NCBI GenBank assembly: GCA_029881435.1
Contig: JAOUMR010000015.1
Coordinates: 1-52,293, forward strand
Source: Nitrospira sp.
GTDB taxonomy: Bacteria; Nitrospirota; Nitrospiria; Nitrospirales; Nitrospiraceae
Length of the DNA stretch: 52,293 nucleotides
Reading direction: 5' to 3'
Shown: in pieces, positions 40,049-49,535 of the stretch
Position numbering within the stretch: position 1 is the stretch's first letter
How the letters are laid out: every line of letters begins with the position of its first letter
The notes under the pieces: model-generated
What the model was told of the DNA's origin: nothing
The model's database searches: none
The model's input: the letters and a program-made list of their open reading frames with translations, nothing else
Position numbers and translations under genes: made by a program

Positions 40049-40297
40049 CGAGCACCTCCCTCCAGCGGACTGCATCGTACAATCTGAAAAAGTACTTATC
40101 ATCAAGGCCATAGGCTGTCAATTTTCTACGAATATTCAGCATAAACCGTTCTGAGACCGTTCCAGGCTCAACAGGATTGCGCATGAGAACAGGACAGCTC
40201 CTGAGTATGTGACCCCCTCGAAGATGGATTCCAATGAATCGCCGGTGCCTCTTGCATGTCCGTCAAACCGGCAGGCACAATAGACCGATCGACGAAC

Positions 40298-40711
40298 ATG
40301 AAATCCTATCGTGAAGAACTCTGGTTTGAGACGAAGACCAGACGGGCCTACCTGAATATCACGCCACAAATCGAGGCATTGGTCAAGAAAAGTGGGATCC
40401 GGGATGGCCTGGTATTGGTCAACGCGATGCATATTACCGCGAGTGTGTATATCAACGACGATGAGCCTGGTCTGCTGCAAGACTATGACGAGTTTCTGGA
40501 ACGACTTGCTCCTCATGAGGCTCGTTACCGGCACAACAATACGGGTGAAGATAATGGAGATGCACATCTGAAGCGACAAATCATGGGACGAGAAGTCGTG
40601 GTCGCGATCACGGAGGGCATGCTAGATTTCGGCCCATGGGAACAGATTTTCTACGGAGAGTTTGATGGGCGTCGCCGTAAGCGAGTGCTGGTGAAGATCA
40701 TCGGAGACTAG
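40298..40711 (+). CDS. YjbQ family protein (UPF0047)
   Basis: The 137-residue protein (ATG 40298; weak ribosome binding site) matches the length of E. coli YjbQ. Motifs [24 protein letters not shown] and [12 protein letters not shown] are family-specific. Weak thiamine phosphate synthase activity has been reported for the family, but the cellular role is unclear. The gene is divergent from the SH3 protein. Confidence 0.88.
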   Translation: MKSYREELWFETKTRRAYLNITPQIEALVKKSGIRDGLVLVNAMHITASVYINDDEPGLLQDYDEFLERLAPHEARYRHNNTGEDNGDAHLKRQIMGREVVVAITEGMLDFGPWEQIFYGEFDGRRRKRVLVKIIGD

Positions 40712-40849
40712 AGCCGGTATCGGGCAGGGGTGTGCCTGAGTCACGCGTACGAGGAATTGGTGGGACGCTTGCATGGGTATGAAAAGTTTGGCAACATGGA
40801 TTCTGACGTTCCGAGCAATCTTCTTCAGCTCGTGTTGTAGGGAGCCGCA

Positions 40850-41863
40850 ATGTTAGCCTGGTCTCGCCCTGATCCACTCACACGCGATCTCATCCATCTT
40901 ATCAATGCTCGTCGGCACGATCATGGCGATACGGATGATGCAATCGATACCCTGCAAGCATTTCTTGAACAGGGACGTGAGCACGATCTTCTGACAGTGC
41001 TTGCTGCGCTCGATGAAGAAATGGCGGAATGGCTGTTCGATCTCGTGGCAGAGGCGAGTTGCACGCTGCTGCTGGATGGGGAGAACGATGACAAGCCTAC
41101 GTACGCGACGATCGCGGCCTTGGAGTTGCCTCTGCAGGCGAACCTGACCTCTCCGCTCAAGCTCAAGATCGATCCTATTGCGACTGCTGATCTCCTGCAT
41201 CGGAATCTGCAACTTCCTGCCGGAACGGTCGTTCGTGTCGAGTCACGACTCTTGACTGATGCCACATTGGAGATGTTAAACCTCCAGATGTTCCATGACC
41301 ACCTGGTGACGGTCACCGATTCACGGCGTGCGCAGTCAGTGGCGGCCCGGCTTCTTCCTCCTGTTGAGAATACCGCGTTTCTCTTGTTTGAACTGATGGG
41401 GGCGCCCGATCCGGGGTTGCCCGACTCATGGGAAGACCATCAGCGCCGAGAAATTCTCGACGGCCTGGTCAAGCAATGTCCGGAGTTGGCGTGTGCGCCG
41501 GATACGATCGAGGCACCGGTGTATGCCGCCTATGCCATGTTTGACGCACAGAATGCGGTACGGCTGCATCACTTGGCCGATGAAACCGCTGCCGTGTGGA
41601 GAGAGCTGGATCCGCTGGTGAGGTCCCGCACCATCGTGCATCTCCATACGCAATGTGGAAATGGGGTGTATATGCCTGTATGGACCGACCTGTTCGATCC
41701 GGAGCTCCCGGAAGAGCACGGTCCGGTCTGGACTTCTCCGGACGTCTGGGTCTTTACGGCTGATCTGCCGATTGAATGGCCTGGCGAAATGTTAACCAAT
41801 CGGTTACTGGCAGAAGGGTGCACCCGGTTCGAGAATCATATCGTCGAAACCCCGGACAACTAA
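40850..41863 (+). CDS. Unrecognised cytoplasmic protein
   Basis: A 337-residue protein, start ATG after GGGAGCCGCA. No signal peptide or membrane segment. It is acidic, helical in its first third (an LLTVLAALDEEMAEWLFDLV stretch) and mixed later, with a notable Trp/Asp-rich part near the C-terminus (TSPDVWVFTAD). I do not recognise its family. It is alone on the plus strand between YjbQ and the Cys-rich gene. Confidence 0.6.
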   Translation: MLAWSRPDPLTRDLIHLINARRHDHGDTDDAIDTLQAFLEQGREHDLLTVLAALDEEMAEWLFDLVAEASCTLLLDGENDDKPTYATIAALELPLQANLTSPLKLKIDPIATADLLHRNLQLPAGTVVRVESRLLTDATLEMLNLQMFHDHLVTVTDSRRAQSVAARLLPPVENTAFLLFELMGAPDPGLPDSWEDHQRREILDGLVKQCPELACAPDTIEAPVYAAYAMFDAQNAVRLHHLADETAAVWRELDPLVRSRTIVHLHTQCGNGVYMPVWTDLFDPELPEEHGPVWTSPDVWVFTADLPIEWPGEMLTNRLLAEGCTRFENHIVETPDN

Positions 41864-41989
41864 CTCCACCTCCTCTTGCCCTTGCCTTGAGGCCCGCTCT
41901 TACACATACGTGCGTTGGTCAACAAGAACGCTCTGCGAAAAACTCCCGTTTCGGTGATTTTCCTGTAGCTTTATTTTATCCTCATTTGG

Positions 41990-42601
41990 ATGAAAACGCT
42001 CAATGCCAAAGAACGATCAGGAAAGGCCGCCGCGAGTCTCGTGACGGTAGCCGGATTGATCTTAGTCTGGGCCATCGTATGGGCCAACTTTCCCTCTAAA
42101 GAAGAGCTGTTGTCGGCTCAATCAGGGACATCCTCTGTAGAAGCCTCGCAGGTGCCTGCGCTCGACTTGAGAATCCCCGGCGTCTCCAGTCAGCCAGCCA
42201 CTAACTTTGCTGGAGCTGGAGAAGCGGGGTCTGTGACGACTCTTGGTGGGTTATCCGTTCCACGCGACAGCCGTGCCAGACAAATTGCGGAGGTCAAGTG
42301 TGACGCCGAGGTTCAACAACACTGTCCTGCCTCTCTTTCTGGAGAAGATCGCCGCCGTTGTGTGATGAAGCGACTCAAGCGACTAGCTCCGCCTTGTCAA
42401 CAGATCATGCAGCAGAGATTGGTGCGTTGGAAAGAAGCCGATGGGTACAAGTTGTCTTGCGCTGGAGACGTGAAACGGTTTTGCCGGACGGTGCCGCCTG
42501 GCGATGGCCGCATTGTGCAGTGTTTGCAGGAGCATGAACAAGACCTTTCCGACGGGTGTTATCAGAGTTTGCCAAAAGGGCGGCTCCAGATGCGGAACTA
42601 G
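41990..42601 (+). CDS. Exported or anchored protein with Cys-rich (FGFR-type) repeats
   Basis: The 203-residue protein has one hydrophobic segment at residues 15-33 (signal anchor) and, in its last 105 residues, eight cysteines arranged as two repeats (CDAEVQQHCPA with RRRC and PPCQQ, then CAGDVKRFC with VQCL and DGCYQSL). This resembles the Cys-rich FGFR/GLG1 repeat that also occurs in bacteria. The cysteines suggest an oxidising, periplasmic place. Function unknown. Confidence 0.75.
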   Translation: MKTLNAKERSGKAAASLVTVAGLILVWAIVWANFPSKEELLSAQSGTSSVEASQVPALDLRIPGVSSQPATNFAGAGEAGSVTTLGGLSVPRDSRARQIAEVKCDAEVQQHCPASLSGEDRRRCVMKRLKRLAPPCQQIMQQRLVRWKEADGYKLSCAGDVKRFCRTVPPGDGRIVQCLQEHEQDLSDGCYQSLPKGRLQMRN

Positions 42602-42640
42602 AATGCTTCATGGAGAATGAGAAGAGCCGTCAGCCGTCCC

Positions 42641-44038
42641 TTACGCAGCCAATCCTTCGACGCAGGAACGGAGCTCCAGCGCGAACTCGTTGGCGCGACG
42701 ATACCGGTGGACGGGGTCCTTATGGAGTGCGCGATCTAGGACATCCTTGAAGATGGGTGGCAGGTCTGGTCTGATCGCTTTCAGACTGGGGTGGGGGGTG
42801 TGGGCGATGGCGAAGAGCAAAGCGGAGACGTTGTCAGCCATAAACGGTGGACGACCGGTCAGCAGTTCGAACATGACGACAGCGAGGGAGAAAATATCCG
42901 ATCGCCCGTCCACCTTCTTGCCTGCGATCTGCTCCGGGGACATGTACGTGGGCGTTCCCATGACGATATTTGTCTGAGTCTTCGACGACGTTGCCATCTT
43001 GGCGATGCCGAAGTCCATGATTTTCACGACCTCGTCGTTGGTCAACATGATGTTGGCCGGTTTGATGTCGCGATGCACGACGCCTTGCTGGTGGGCATAG
43101 TCCATCGCCTCGGCAACGGTCGCCAGGATCGGAATCACCTTCTGGAACGGCATCAGATTCGGTTTTCTCGACCAGTCTTTTAGCGTCGTCCCTTGGAGCA
43201 GCTCCATCGCGATGTACCCGAGATCATGTTCCTCCCCAGCATCGAAAATCGTCACGATGTTCGGATGGGACAAGCGTCCGGTTGATTCGGCTTCTCGGAA
43301 GAACCGCGTTTTCACGTCTTGGAGTTTGACGGCATCATCGATTTCGTTAAGCTGCATCGTTTTGATTGCCACGAACCGTTGGATCGTCGGATCTTTTCCA
43401 AGATACACCACTCCCATTGACCCTCGTCCCAACTCCTTCAGGACTTTGTATCGACCGAGCATGGCAGGAGGTCCGTTCGGTGCAGCTTGGATGTCTATCC
43501 TGGTCTCTTGCTCGCCGCGCTCTTCTTCGGAATGAAGTGCGTCGGTTTCCTCGAGCGGCGTTGCCGGTTCCTTGCGGTGAGGCGATCGTGATGGCTTCGA
43601 GAAAAAGCGGTGGAGCGCGTCAAGATTCAACAGCCATGCAGCAGTGACCCAGAGGCCGATGAATGCCAGGAGAGCGGCGTATGTCAGCGTATAATGTGCG
43701 GAGCCAAGCTGGCTGATCAGTGACTGTCCGACAGCTCGAACGGTCTTATCTGCTGCAATCACAATGAGCAAAGTCGTCATAGGTAAAACCAGCGTCCGCA
43801 GAAACGAGAATCCTCGTCCGTTATCCGGCATGTGCCGAAACGCGCGGATTGATAGCAAACCAAGCAAAGCCAGTCCGGCTGCTGCAACAATGAGGCGGAT
43901 TGTATGAGCGCTGTTGAGTCCGAACAGGGTGAGAGGGAACGACTGTGCACCGGGCCATTTGCTCAAAATGGGACCGGCAAAAAGCGCAAGGAGCGCGGCC
44001 AAAAAATATTGAAAGGCCCAGCTAGGCGTGTTGGTCAT
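42641..44038 (-). CDS. Serine/threonine protein kinase with N-terminal membrane domain
   Basis: From ATG 44038 (465 residues) the protein has four N-terminal transmembrane helices (about 1-145), a charged linker, then a Hanks-type kinase: GRGSMGVVYLG, VAIK, HRDIKPANIML, DFGIAK, GTPTYMSPEQ and RSDIFSLAVVMFE all intact. In most bacterial kinases the kinase domain is N-terminal and the membrane segment C-terminal, so the order is reversed here. Substrates unknown. Confidence 0.92.
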   Translation of the reverse strand: MTNTPSWAFQYFLAALLALFAGPILSKWPGAQSFPLTLFGLNSAHTIRLIVAAAGLALLGLLSIRAFRHMPDNGRGFSFLRTLVLPMTTLLIVIAADKTVRAVGQSLISQLGSAHYTLTYAALLAFIGLWVTAAWLLNLDALHRFFSKPSRSPHRKEPATPLEETDALHSEEERGEQETRIDIQAAPNGPPAMLGRYKVLKELGRGSMGVVYLGKDPTIQRFVAIKTMQLNEIDDAVKLQDVKTRFFREAESTGRLSHPNIVTIFDAGEEHDLGYIAMELLQGTTLKDWSRKPNLMPFQKVIPILATVAEAMDYAHQQGVVHRDIKPANIMLTNDEVVKIMDFGIAKMATSSKTQTNIVMGTPTYMSPEQIAGKKVDGRSDIFSLAVVMFELLTGRPPFMADNVSALLFAIAHTPHPSLKAIRPDLPPIFKDVLDRALHKDPVHRYRRANEFALELRSCVEGLAA

Positions 44039-44125
44039 GGGCGACGAGATCCGAAGACCTCCAAAGTCTAGCGGATAGTAAAGAGGAGTCAATGGATCGG
44101 AGAAAATAGGCAGAAGGATGAGGTC

Positions 44126-44974
44126 TTATCCTCGAGCCACAAGGTCTTTCATTTTCGGAAGCAGCGAAGTCGGAATATGAAGGGAACCCTTGCCGATGCC
44201 GACTTCAATGTCGGGTTTGGTGAGACCATGAAAATCGCTGCCACCGGTCACGAGCAGGCCGAGTTGTTGAGCGAGACTCAGATATTCTCGAGTCTGCCGT
44301 GCAGCATGAGTGCTGTAGTAGACTTCCACGCCATCGAGTCCGTCCGCTTTCAGCTGGCGAACCAGCTCGGCAAGCGATCGATCTGCACACCTCACCCAAG
44401 TCGGATGGGCTAGTACGGCGAGGCCTCCCGCTGCCTTGATCCAATGAATCGCTTCAACTGGGGCGGGGAGATCGCGAGGCACGTAAGCTGGTTTTCCATC
44501 GGCCAGAAATCGATCGAACGCCTCTTTAGCTGACGAGACGATTCCCTTGTCCATAAGGGCACGAGCAATATGTGGTCGGCCGACTGAGTCGCTGCCGGCT
44601 AGGGCGCGGACTTCTTCGTAGGTGAGATCGATGCCGAGATTCTGCAGCTGTTCGACGATTTTGGGATTGCGACGGTGGCGACTGTCCCGCAAGGTCTTGA
44701 GTCGCTTATTCAAGTCAATGTCCTCCCAATCGAGAAAGTATCCAAGAATATGTACCTCGGAATTGCCGAAGCTCGAGCTGATCTCGACTCCGGGAATCAC
44801 CTCAATCCCACACGCCTCTCCTGCGGTCATGGCTTCCACGAGTCCGGTCGTGATGTCGTGATCGGTAATCGCCATGGCTGTGACCCCGACACGGTGCGCG
44901 AGTCCAACCACCTCCGTCGGTGTACAGCTTCCATCAGAGTGAGTGGTGTGGAGGTGTAAGTCCAAGCGGCTCAT
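44126..44974 (-). CDS. PHP-domain phosphoesterase (RNase AM/YciV type)
   Basis: The 282-residue enzyme starts with MSRLDLHLHTTHSDGSCTP and has ITDHDITTG, EVIPGVEIS, LAHPTW and GGSDFHG, all metal-ligand motifs of the PHP family. The length and motifs fit the YciV/RNase AM group, which acts on 3',5'-bisphosphates and short RNA 5' ends. Its ATG overlaps the stop of the FolB-methyltransferase gene by 4 bp, indicating coupling. Confidence 0.9.
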   Translation of the reverse strand: MSRLDLHLHTTHSDGSCTPTEVVGLAHRVGVTAMAITDHDITTGLVEAMTAGEACGIEVIPGVEISSSFGNSEVHILGYFLDWEDIDLNKRLKTLRDSRHRRNPKIVEQLQNLGIDLTYEEVRALAGSDSVGRPHIARALMDKGIVSSAKEAFDRFLADGKPAYVPRDLPAPVEAIHWIKAAGGLAVLAHPTWVRCADRSLAELVRQLKADGLDGVEVYYSTHAARQTREYLSLAQQLGLLVTGGSDFHGLTKPDIEVGIGKGSLHIPTSLLPKMKDLVARG

Positions 44975-45912
44975 GACGAAATCTCGCTCGCGAGAGGCTT
45001 CTGTGCAACAAGTTGTGCGGTATAGACCGACTCTCCACCGCGTTGGCCTTCGTGAGGCCCTTCATCGTAATGCACGATACGAAGGCCAGAGCTGAGGTCG
45101 ATGAGTTCGTTGTGCGCAAGGCAAAACTCCTTGCGTTTGGGGTGTTGATGCTGGAAGTGGTTATCGATGAGGAAGGTTTCATACAGCAACATACCGCCGG
45201 GCTTCAACGCATCGATCAGGCAGGGAAAGAGTGGACGAGTCAGATAAAAGAACACGAGTATGACATTGTAGGCCTCTTGTCCGATATTCGCCTTCGTTGG
45301 TGGAGGCGGTTCCAGATTCATCGTCTGTGTTGTGATCCCTGTGAGGTTCCGCGCATGAGCCGTTGACGATAGCTGCGCCAGTGCCTGGACATCGTGATCG
45401 ATCGCGTCAACCTGGTAGCCCTGCGAGGCAAGGAACAGTGCGTGACGTCCGGTGCCGGACGCGACATCGAGGACCTTGCCTTTGGGAAGACGAGGAAGCT
45501 GCTGGATAAGAAAGTGGGAAGGGGATGGATCTGCGCGAAGCAATCGGTGCGCCTGCCTGGTACGCTCTAGGGTAACACCGACCGATTTGGTCACATGGAT
45601 GAGAGGGGGGTGAAGCTTTCGGAGCCAGAGCTTCGCACGATCGACCGGAAACTCATCGAAGAGCGCGGCCAGAAACCGTTCAGCCATGGTCTCCAATAGA
45701 TGAGCATCGTGACAAGTTCCAAGTTCTATTATGCGCTGCGCCACTGACGCATAGTCGACCGTTCGTTGAAGGTCATCGGAGAGTCCAGCTGGCTCAAGGT
45801 GACAATCTAATTCCAGATCGACGGCTAATGGCTGTGGCCGTGCACGTTCATCGGGCGTCACGCCACAGCGACCGCGAAACTCAAGTTGCTCGATGATGAT
45901 CTGTCCACTCAT
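44971..45912 (-). CDS. Dihydroneopterin aldolase-methyltransferase fusion
   Basis: The 313-residue product has FolB in its first ~118 residues (IIIEQLEFRGRCGVTPDERA, VDYASV, HLLETMAERFL and LRKLHPP with the conserved Lys), followed by a class I SAM methyltransferase (GKVLDVASGTGRHALFLA, ALKPGGMLLYETF), similar to TehB-type enzymes. The FolB half makes 6-hydroxymethyldihydropterin in folate biosynthesis; the role of the methyltransferase is unknown. The frame is continuous with no sign of error. Coupled to the PHP gene. Confidence 0.85.
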   Translation of the reverse strand: MSGQIIIEQLEFRGRCGVTPDERARPQPLAVDLELDCHLEPAGLSDDLQRTVDYASVAQRIIELGTCHDAHLLETMAERFLAALFDEFPVDRAKLWLRKLHPPLIHVTKSVGVTLERTRQAHRLLRADPSPSHFLIQQLPRLPKGKVLDVASGTGRHALFLASQGYQVDAIDHDVQALAQLSSTAHARNLTGITTQTMNLEPPPPTKANIGQEAYNVILVFFYLTRPLFPCLIDALKPGGMLLYETFLIDNHFQHQHPKRKEFCLAHNELIDLSSGLRIVHYDEGPHEGQRGGESVYTAQLVAQKPLASEISS

Positions 45913-46004
45913 GTGGGTATTGTCGAAGATCGTCTTTCAGCCTGTCAAGCGAGGGTCGCGGAGGGAAGAGAGGATGCAGGGCGGAACAGTGTCGGGCGGG
46001 CGTG

Positions 46005-47558
46005 CTACACGAAGTATCGGCTCGTGTCGAATTTATGCTCGATATTGTCGATCAACCGCATGATGCTGTGTCGGTAGTCACCGACGTCGTCTTTTTCCGT
46101 CAGATCAAGCTCCGGTCCGTTGTCGATAGGATTGCCTTGCTCATCGGTGATGAGTTTGACGACCGGACGTTCGCTCTGGGTCTTATCGGTGGCGGGTTTG
46201 AGGACAACGGCAAATTCTTCAGAATCAAGGACCACGAGACTCCCGATAGGAATAATGCCGACGCAATTGACAAAGAGCTTGAGGAGTGTCGCGTCAAAGC
46301 TCTTTCCGGATTTGCCGGACATGATGCTCAAGACTTTCGAGGGAGACATCGGTTCACGACGATAGACGCGAGAGGACGTCATGGCATCGTAGCAATCCGC
46401 AATCGTCAGAATGCGACCAGTCAACGAGAGTTTCCACGGCGTCTTGAGTTTGGGATAACCTGAATAGTCCAGATTCATATGGTGTTCGAACGACGCGGCG
46501 GCCATGCGGGCGGGGAGATTCGTAATCCCGCGTAACTGAGTCAAGCTGAGGACGCCTTCCACTGGATGATTGCGCATTGCTGCCCATTCATCTTCTGTAA
46601 ACTCTCCCGGTTTATTGAGGACCTCGAGCGGGATATTGGATTTCCCCATATCATGGAAAAGAGCCGCCAATCCCAGATTGGCTAGCTCAACCTTTTCATA
46701 TCCAGCTCTGTTTGCAAGGGCGATGGAGAGGAGTGCGACATTGACGGAATGATTATGGGTATATTGGTCGTGACAGCGGAGTGTGGTGAGACCCAACAGG
46801 ACCGGCTCGTCCTGCATCATCAGGTCGATGATATTTTGGATGGCGCGTTTGGCATGTTTGAAACTGAGGCCCTTGCCTTCACGCGCAGATTGAGTCAGGG
46901 TACCAACCGCGTCGGCGGCTTTTCCATAGGCCGCTTTTGACCGTGCCTTGTGCCGCAACTTGGAGTTTCCATCCCCCGCCAGGTCTTCGCGCAGGTTTAG
47001 TTGCCGGGGATCGTTGATGTCGATGGTCGCGACGCCGAGTTTCTTGAGTTCTGTCCTGAAGTCGTCGAGCGACATTGTGGTCGGGTCGAGGCTGACGAAC
47101 AAATGGGCAAACTCTCGAATATCGTTGGACGAAACAGACGGCGAGAACGTGAGACCCCCGATTCTCCACTTCCGAAATGAATCGATGATGCTTGAGACAA
47201 CCAGCATTTGTTGCGAGGTCACCTTCAGATGCTGTTTGCCGAGAAAAAGAAAATCATCCTGGAGCCACAAGGTGACCGGTTGATCGTGTGCCAGTGTCTC
47301 AATGAGAGTCAGCATTGCCTCGACGGGCTTGTCGAGAGCCGCATTGGCACGACCGTGAATTTTCGACGTCTTGATTAAGGTGTTGAGCTGCGTGATGAGC
47401 TGAAAGCCCAGCATCACCAACTGCTGGCCGAGAATATCGTCGGCTTCCGATCCTTGGCCAATCTTTTGTGAGAGGGACTTTTCGTGTGTGAGAATCGGTT
47501 GGATCGTATCTGTTTTAGTCGGATGCTGTTGCTGTGATCTTGTCTTAGGTCCGCTCAC
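46005..47558 (-). CDS. HD-GYP domain protein
   Basis: The 517-residue protein (GTG start, AGGAG upstream) has an unrecognised N-terminal half (about 1-250) and an HD-GYP domain: HDQYTHNHSVNVALLS, FHDMGKSNIPLEVLNKPG, NHPVEG, EHHMNLDYSGYP and ADCYDAMTSSR. HD-GYP enzymes hydrolyse cyclic di-GMP. The ligands and GYP motif are intact. It follows the HEAT-repeat gene on the same strand with 12 bp between them, so it belongs to its operon. Confidence 0.92.
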   Translation of the reverse strand: MSGPKTRSQQQHPTKTDTIQPILTHEKSLSQKIGQGSEADDILGQQLVMLGFQLITQLNTLIKTSKIHGRANAALDKPVEAMLTLIETLAHDQPVTLWLQDDFLFLGKQHLKVTSQQMLVVSSIIDSFRKWRIGGLTFSPSVSSNDIREFAHLFVSLDPTTMSLDDFRTELKKLGVATIDINDPRQLNLREDLAGDGNSKLRHKARSKAAYGKAADAVGTLTQSAREGKGLSFKHAKRAIQNIIDLMMQDEPVLLGLTTLRCHDQYTHNHSVNVALLSIALANRAGYEKVELANLGLAALFHDMGKSNIPLEVLNKPGEFTEDEWAAMRNHPVEGVLSLTQLRGITNLPARMAAASFEHHMNLDYSGYPKLKTPWKLSLTGRILTIADCYDAMTSSRVYRREPMSPSKVLSIMSGKSGKSFDATLLKLFVNCVGIIPIGSLVVLDSEEFAVVLKPATDKTQSERPVVKLITDEQGNPIDNGPELDLTEKDDVGDYRHSIMRLIDNIEHKFDTSRYFV

Positions 47559-47570
47559 GAGTCGATGCTC

Positions 47571-49367
47571 CTACTGGGTTAGGTCGGGCGAGGGATTACC
47601 GCGTTGTTGCCGCTGGGCTTGCGACAAAGCCGTGGCGCAGGCCTGGCGAACTGCCGCGTTTCCTTTTTTTGCTCCAATGGTAAGGGCGGCGACGGCTGCG
47701 GGCGTGCCCAGTTTCCCGAGCGTTTCGGCACCCAAGATGGCCAATTCCTCTTTCTTTTTCCGTTTCGTCCATGCCCATTCAGTCATGAGGCCTTCCCAAT
47801 AGGGGACTGCCTCATCCCCACACGTCGCCCTGATGGCGTGGAACACAGCCCGACGCTCGCTTAACGGCAGATCCATGAACCCATCGCCTGATAAAATGGG
47901 CGTCCAGTTGTCGAATGGAACCGTATATTGTCCCGACATGAGCAGCTTTATGGCTGCAATCCTGACACCTTCATCTGTATCTTCCAAACAGGTGACGAGT
48001 TTTGCACCGTTCCCACTAGGGCGGAAGAGCCCTATGGCTCGCAGAACCTCCTTGCGGATTCGGGCGTCGGGATGCCGAGCCAGCTTTTCAATCGGCTCGA
48101 TCAGCTTGGGATCATTCCACTTGATGAGGATGCCCAATAGATTGCGAACATATATTGGTCGGCGGTCCAGTAAACCTCTCAATAGCGGTTCGGGCTGTTC
48201 TTTCGCCAAGACTCCAATTGCCTCCGCGACGAGCGTTTGATGATTCGGCGATTCGAGGTTTGCCAAGAGGGTGCAAAGTGCTGGGACTGCATCGTGTTTC
48301 ATCAAGAGCAAGATCGTAGAGAGCCCTTCGGTATTCGCATTAGGGGTGCCGTTGAGGTACATCTCGATGTTCTTGATGCGTTCTGTCCGGCTAAGTCCAT
48401 TGAAAACCGACATAAGTTGTTGCTTATGTTCATCGCTGAGGTCTGGACGGACGGCGTCGGATTCGTGGAGCAGGCCCAACACGTTCTCCAAGACGGTCCA
48501 CTTGCCTTCGCGCAAGAGTGAGTCGACGATGTTGCTCCAAAGATTGAAGAGCTTCGTGAGTAAGGCCGATGACCTTTCAGAAGCGAGAATGGCCGTCAGC
48601 ATATCGAACATATACATCAAATTATCTTGCTTGCTCTCTGCTTCGATCTCCTTGGCCAGTGCCTCAAGCTCTTCGTCCGTGACCTCGTAGCCGGCGAGCC
48701 CGGATTGGAATCTACTATTGGCGTTGGCGCTTCCCCCGCTCTTGGAATCGGCTTGCTCACCGGATCGCTTCTTGCGTGCAATCTCGCGGTCCAACAACTC
48801 GCGGAGCGTCGAATCCGACGAGCTCATACTTCCATCGAGGCGAAGGAAGCCATCGTTATTTGCCGACGAATTGGAAACATCTTCAGCAGTCACGATCGTA
48901 ATGGTCGAAAGATTACGAGCCCAGATTTGTGTGACAATATCGTCGTCATCTTCGGAGGTCGGATCGCTCCATAATGTGCTCAAAAAGAAAAGTAGATCCT
49001 CGCGGGAAAGATCGTGGTAGAGGGCCAATTCTCGAACGCCGTCGGCATAGAGTTTGAAAGCGACATTCTCGCTTCCCCCTTCCTTCTCCGGTTCATAGAC
49101 GACACAGTCCTTGCAGAGCAATTCGTTCCGCTGAACCAGGACGGAAAGCCTCGAATAGGTGGAAAGGTGGGCGCTGACTTCTTCAAACAGCTGTTGTGAG
49201 AACTTTTGAGCGACAGGGTTCGTCGACCCGTATGTCCGATTCGACTTTGCGGTTTTGTCCAAGAGCTTGAGGACGCGTCTGACCGAGACGATTTCCGGGT
49301 CTTCCGCGGCCCGTGCATTTATCGCAGCTGCGACCATCTCCTGAGTGGTCTTCATCTCCGTTGACAT
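47571..49367 (-). CDS. HEAT-repeat protein, partner gene of HD-GYP
   Basis: The 598-residue protein is mostly helical. Its last ~230 residues have HEAT/PBS-type repeats (ALCTLLANLESPNHQTLVAE, RIRKEVLRAIGLF, GVRIAAIKLLMSG, VAALTIGAKKGNAAVRQACA). The N-terminal third contains segments similar in style to the HD-GYP N-terminus (a region about LYADGVRELALY), so the two may share a domain. There is no signal peptide. Probably a scaffold acting with the HD-GYP protein; inference from the operon. Confidence 0.72.
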   Translation of the reverse strand: MSTEMKTTQEMVAAAINARAAEDPEIVSVRRVLKLLDKTAKSNRTYGSTNPVAQKFSQQLFEEVSAHLSTYSRLSVLVQRNELLCKDCVVYEPEKEGGSENVAFKLYADGVRELALYHDLSREDLLFFLSTLWSDPTSEDDDDIVTQIWARNLSTITIVTAEDVSNSSANNDGFLRLDGSMSSSDSTLRELLDREIARKKRSGEQADSKSGGSANANSRFQSGLAGYEVTDEELEALAKEIEAESKQDNLMYMFDMLTAILASERSSALLTKLFNLWSNIVDSLLREGKWTVLENVLGLLHESDAVRPDLSDEHKQQLMSVFNGLSRTERIKNIEMYLNGTPNANTEGLSTILLLMKHDAVPALCTLLANLESPNHQTLVAEAIGVLAKEQPEPLLRGLLDRRPIYVRNLLGILIKWNDPKLIEPIEKLARHPDARIRKEVLRAIGLFRPSGNGAKLVTCLEDTDEGVRIAAIKLLMSGQYTVPFDNWTPILSGDGFMDLPLSERRAVFHAIRATCGDEAVPYWEGLMTEWAWTKRKKKEELAILGAETLGKLGTPAAVAALTIGAKKGNAAVRQACATALSQAQRQQRGNPSPDLTQ

Positions 49368-49535
49368 ACGTAAGACCTACCGGCAGTTTGAGAATTCGTC
49401 AAGAAAATCACCATTCTCCGCTGTCAGCCCTCATGGGGGTGGGGATCGCTCTAGCTTGTATGGAGTCGAGGGTATCGGTAGAATCGACCAGGATTCTGGC
49501 TGGGCCAATGGGTCTTGAGCCTTCACGTGGTGGGT

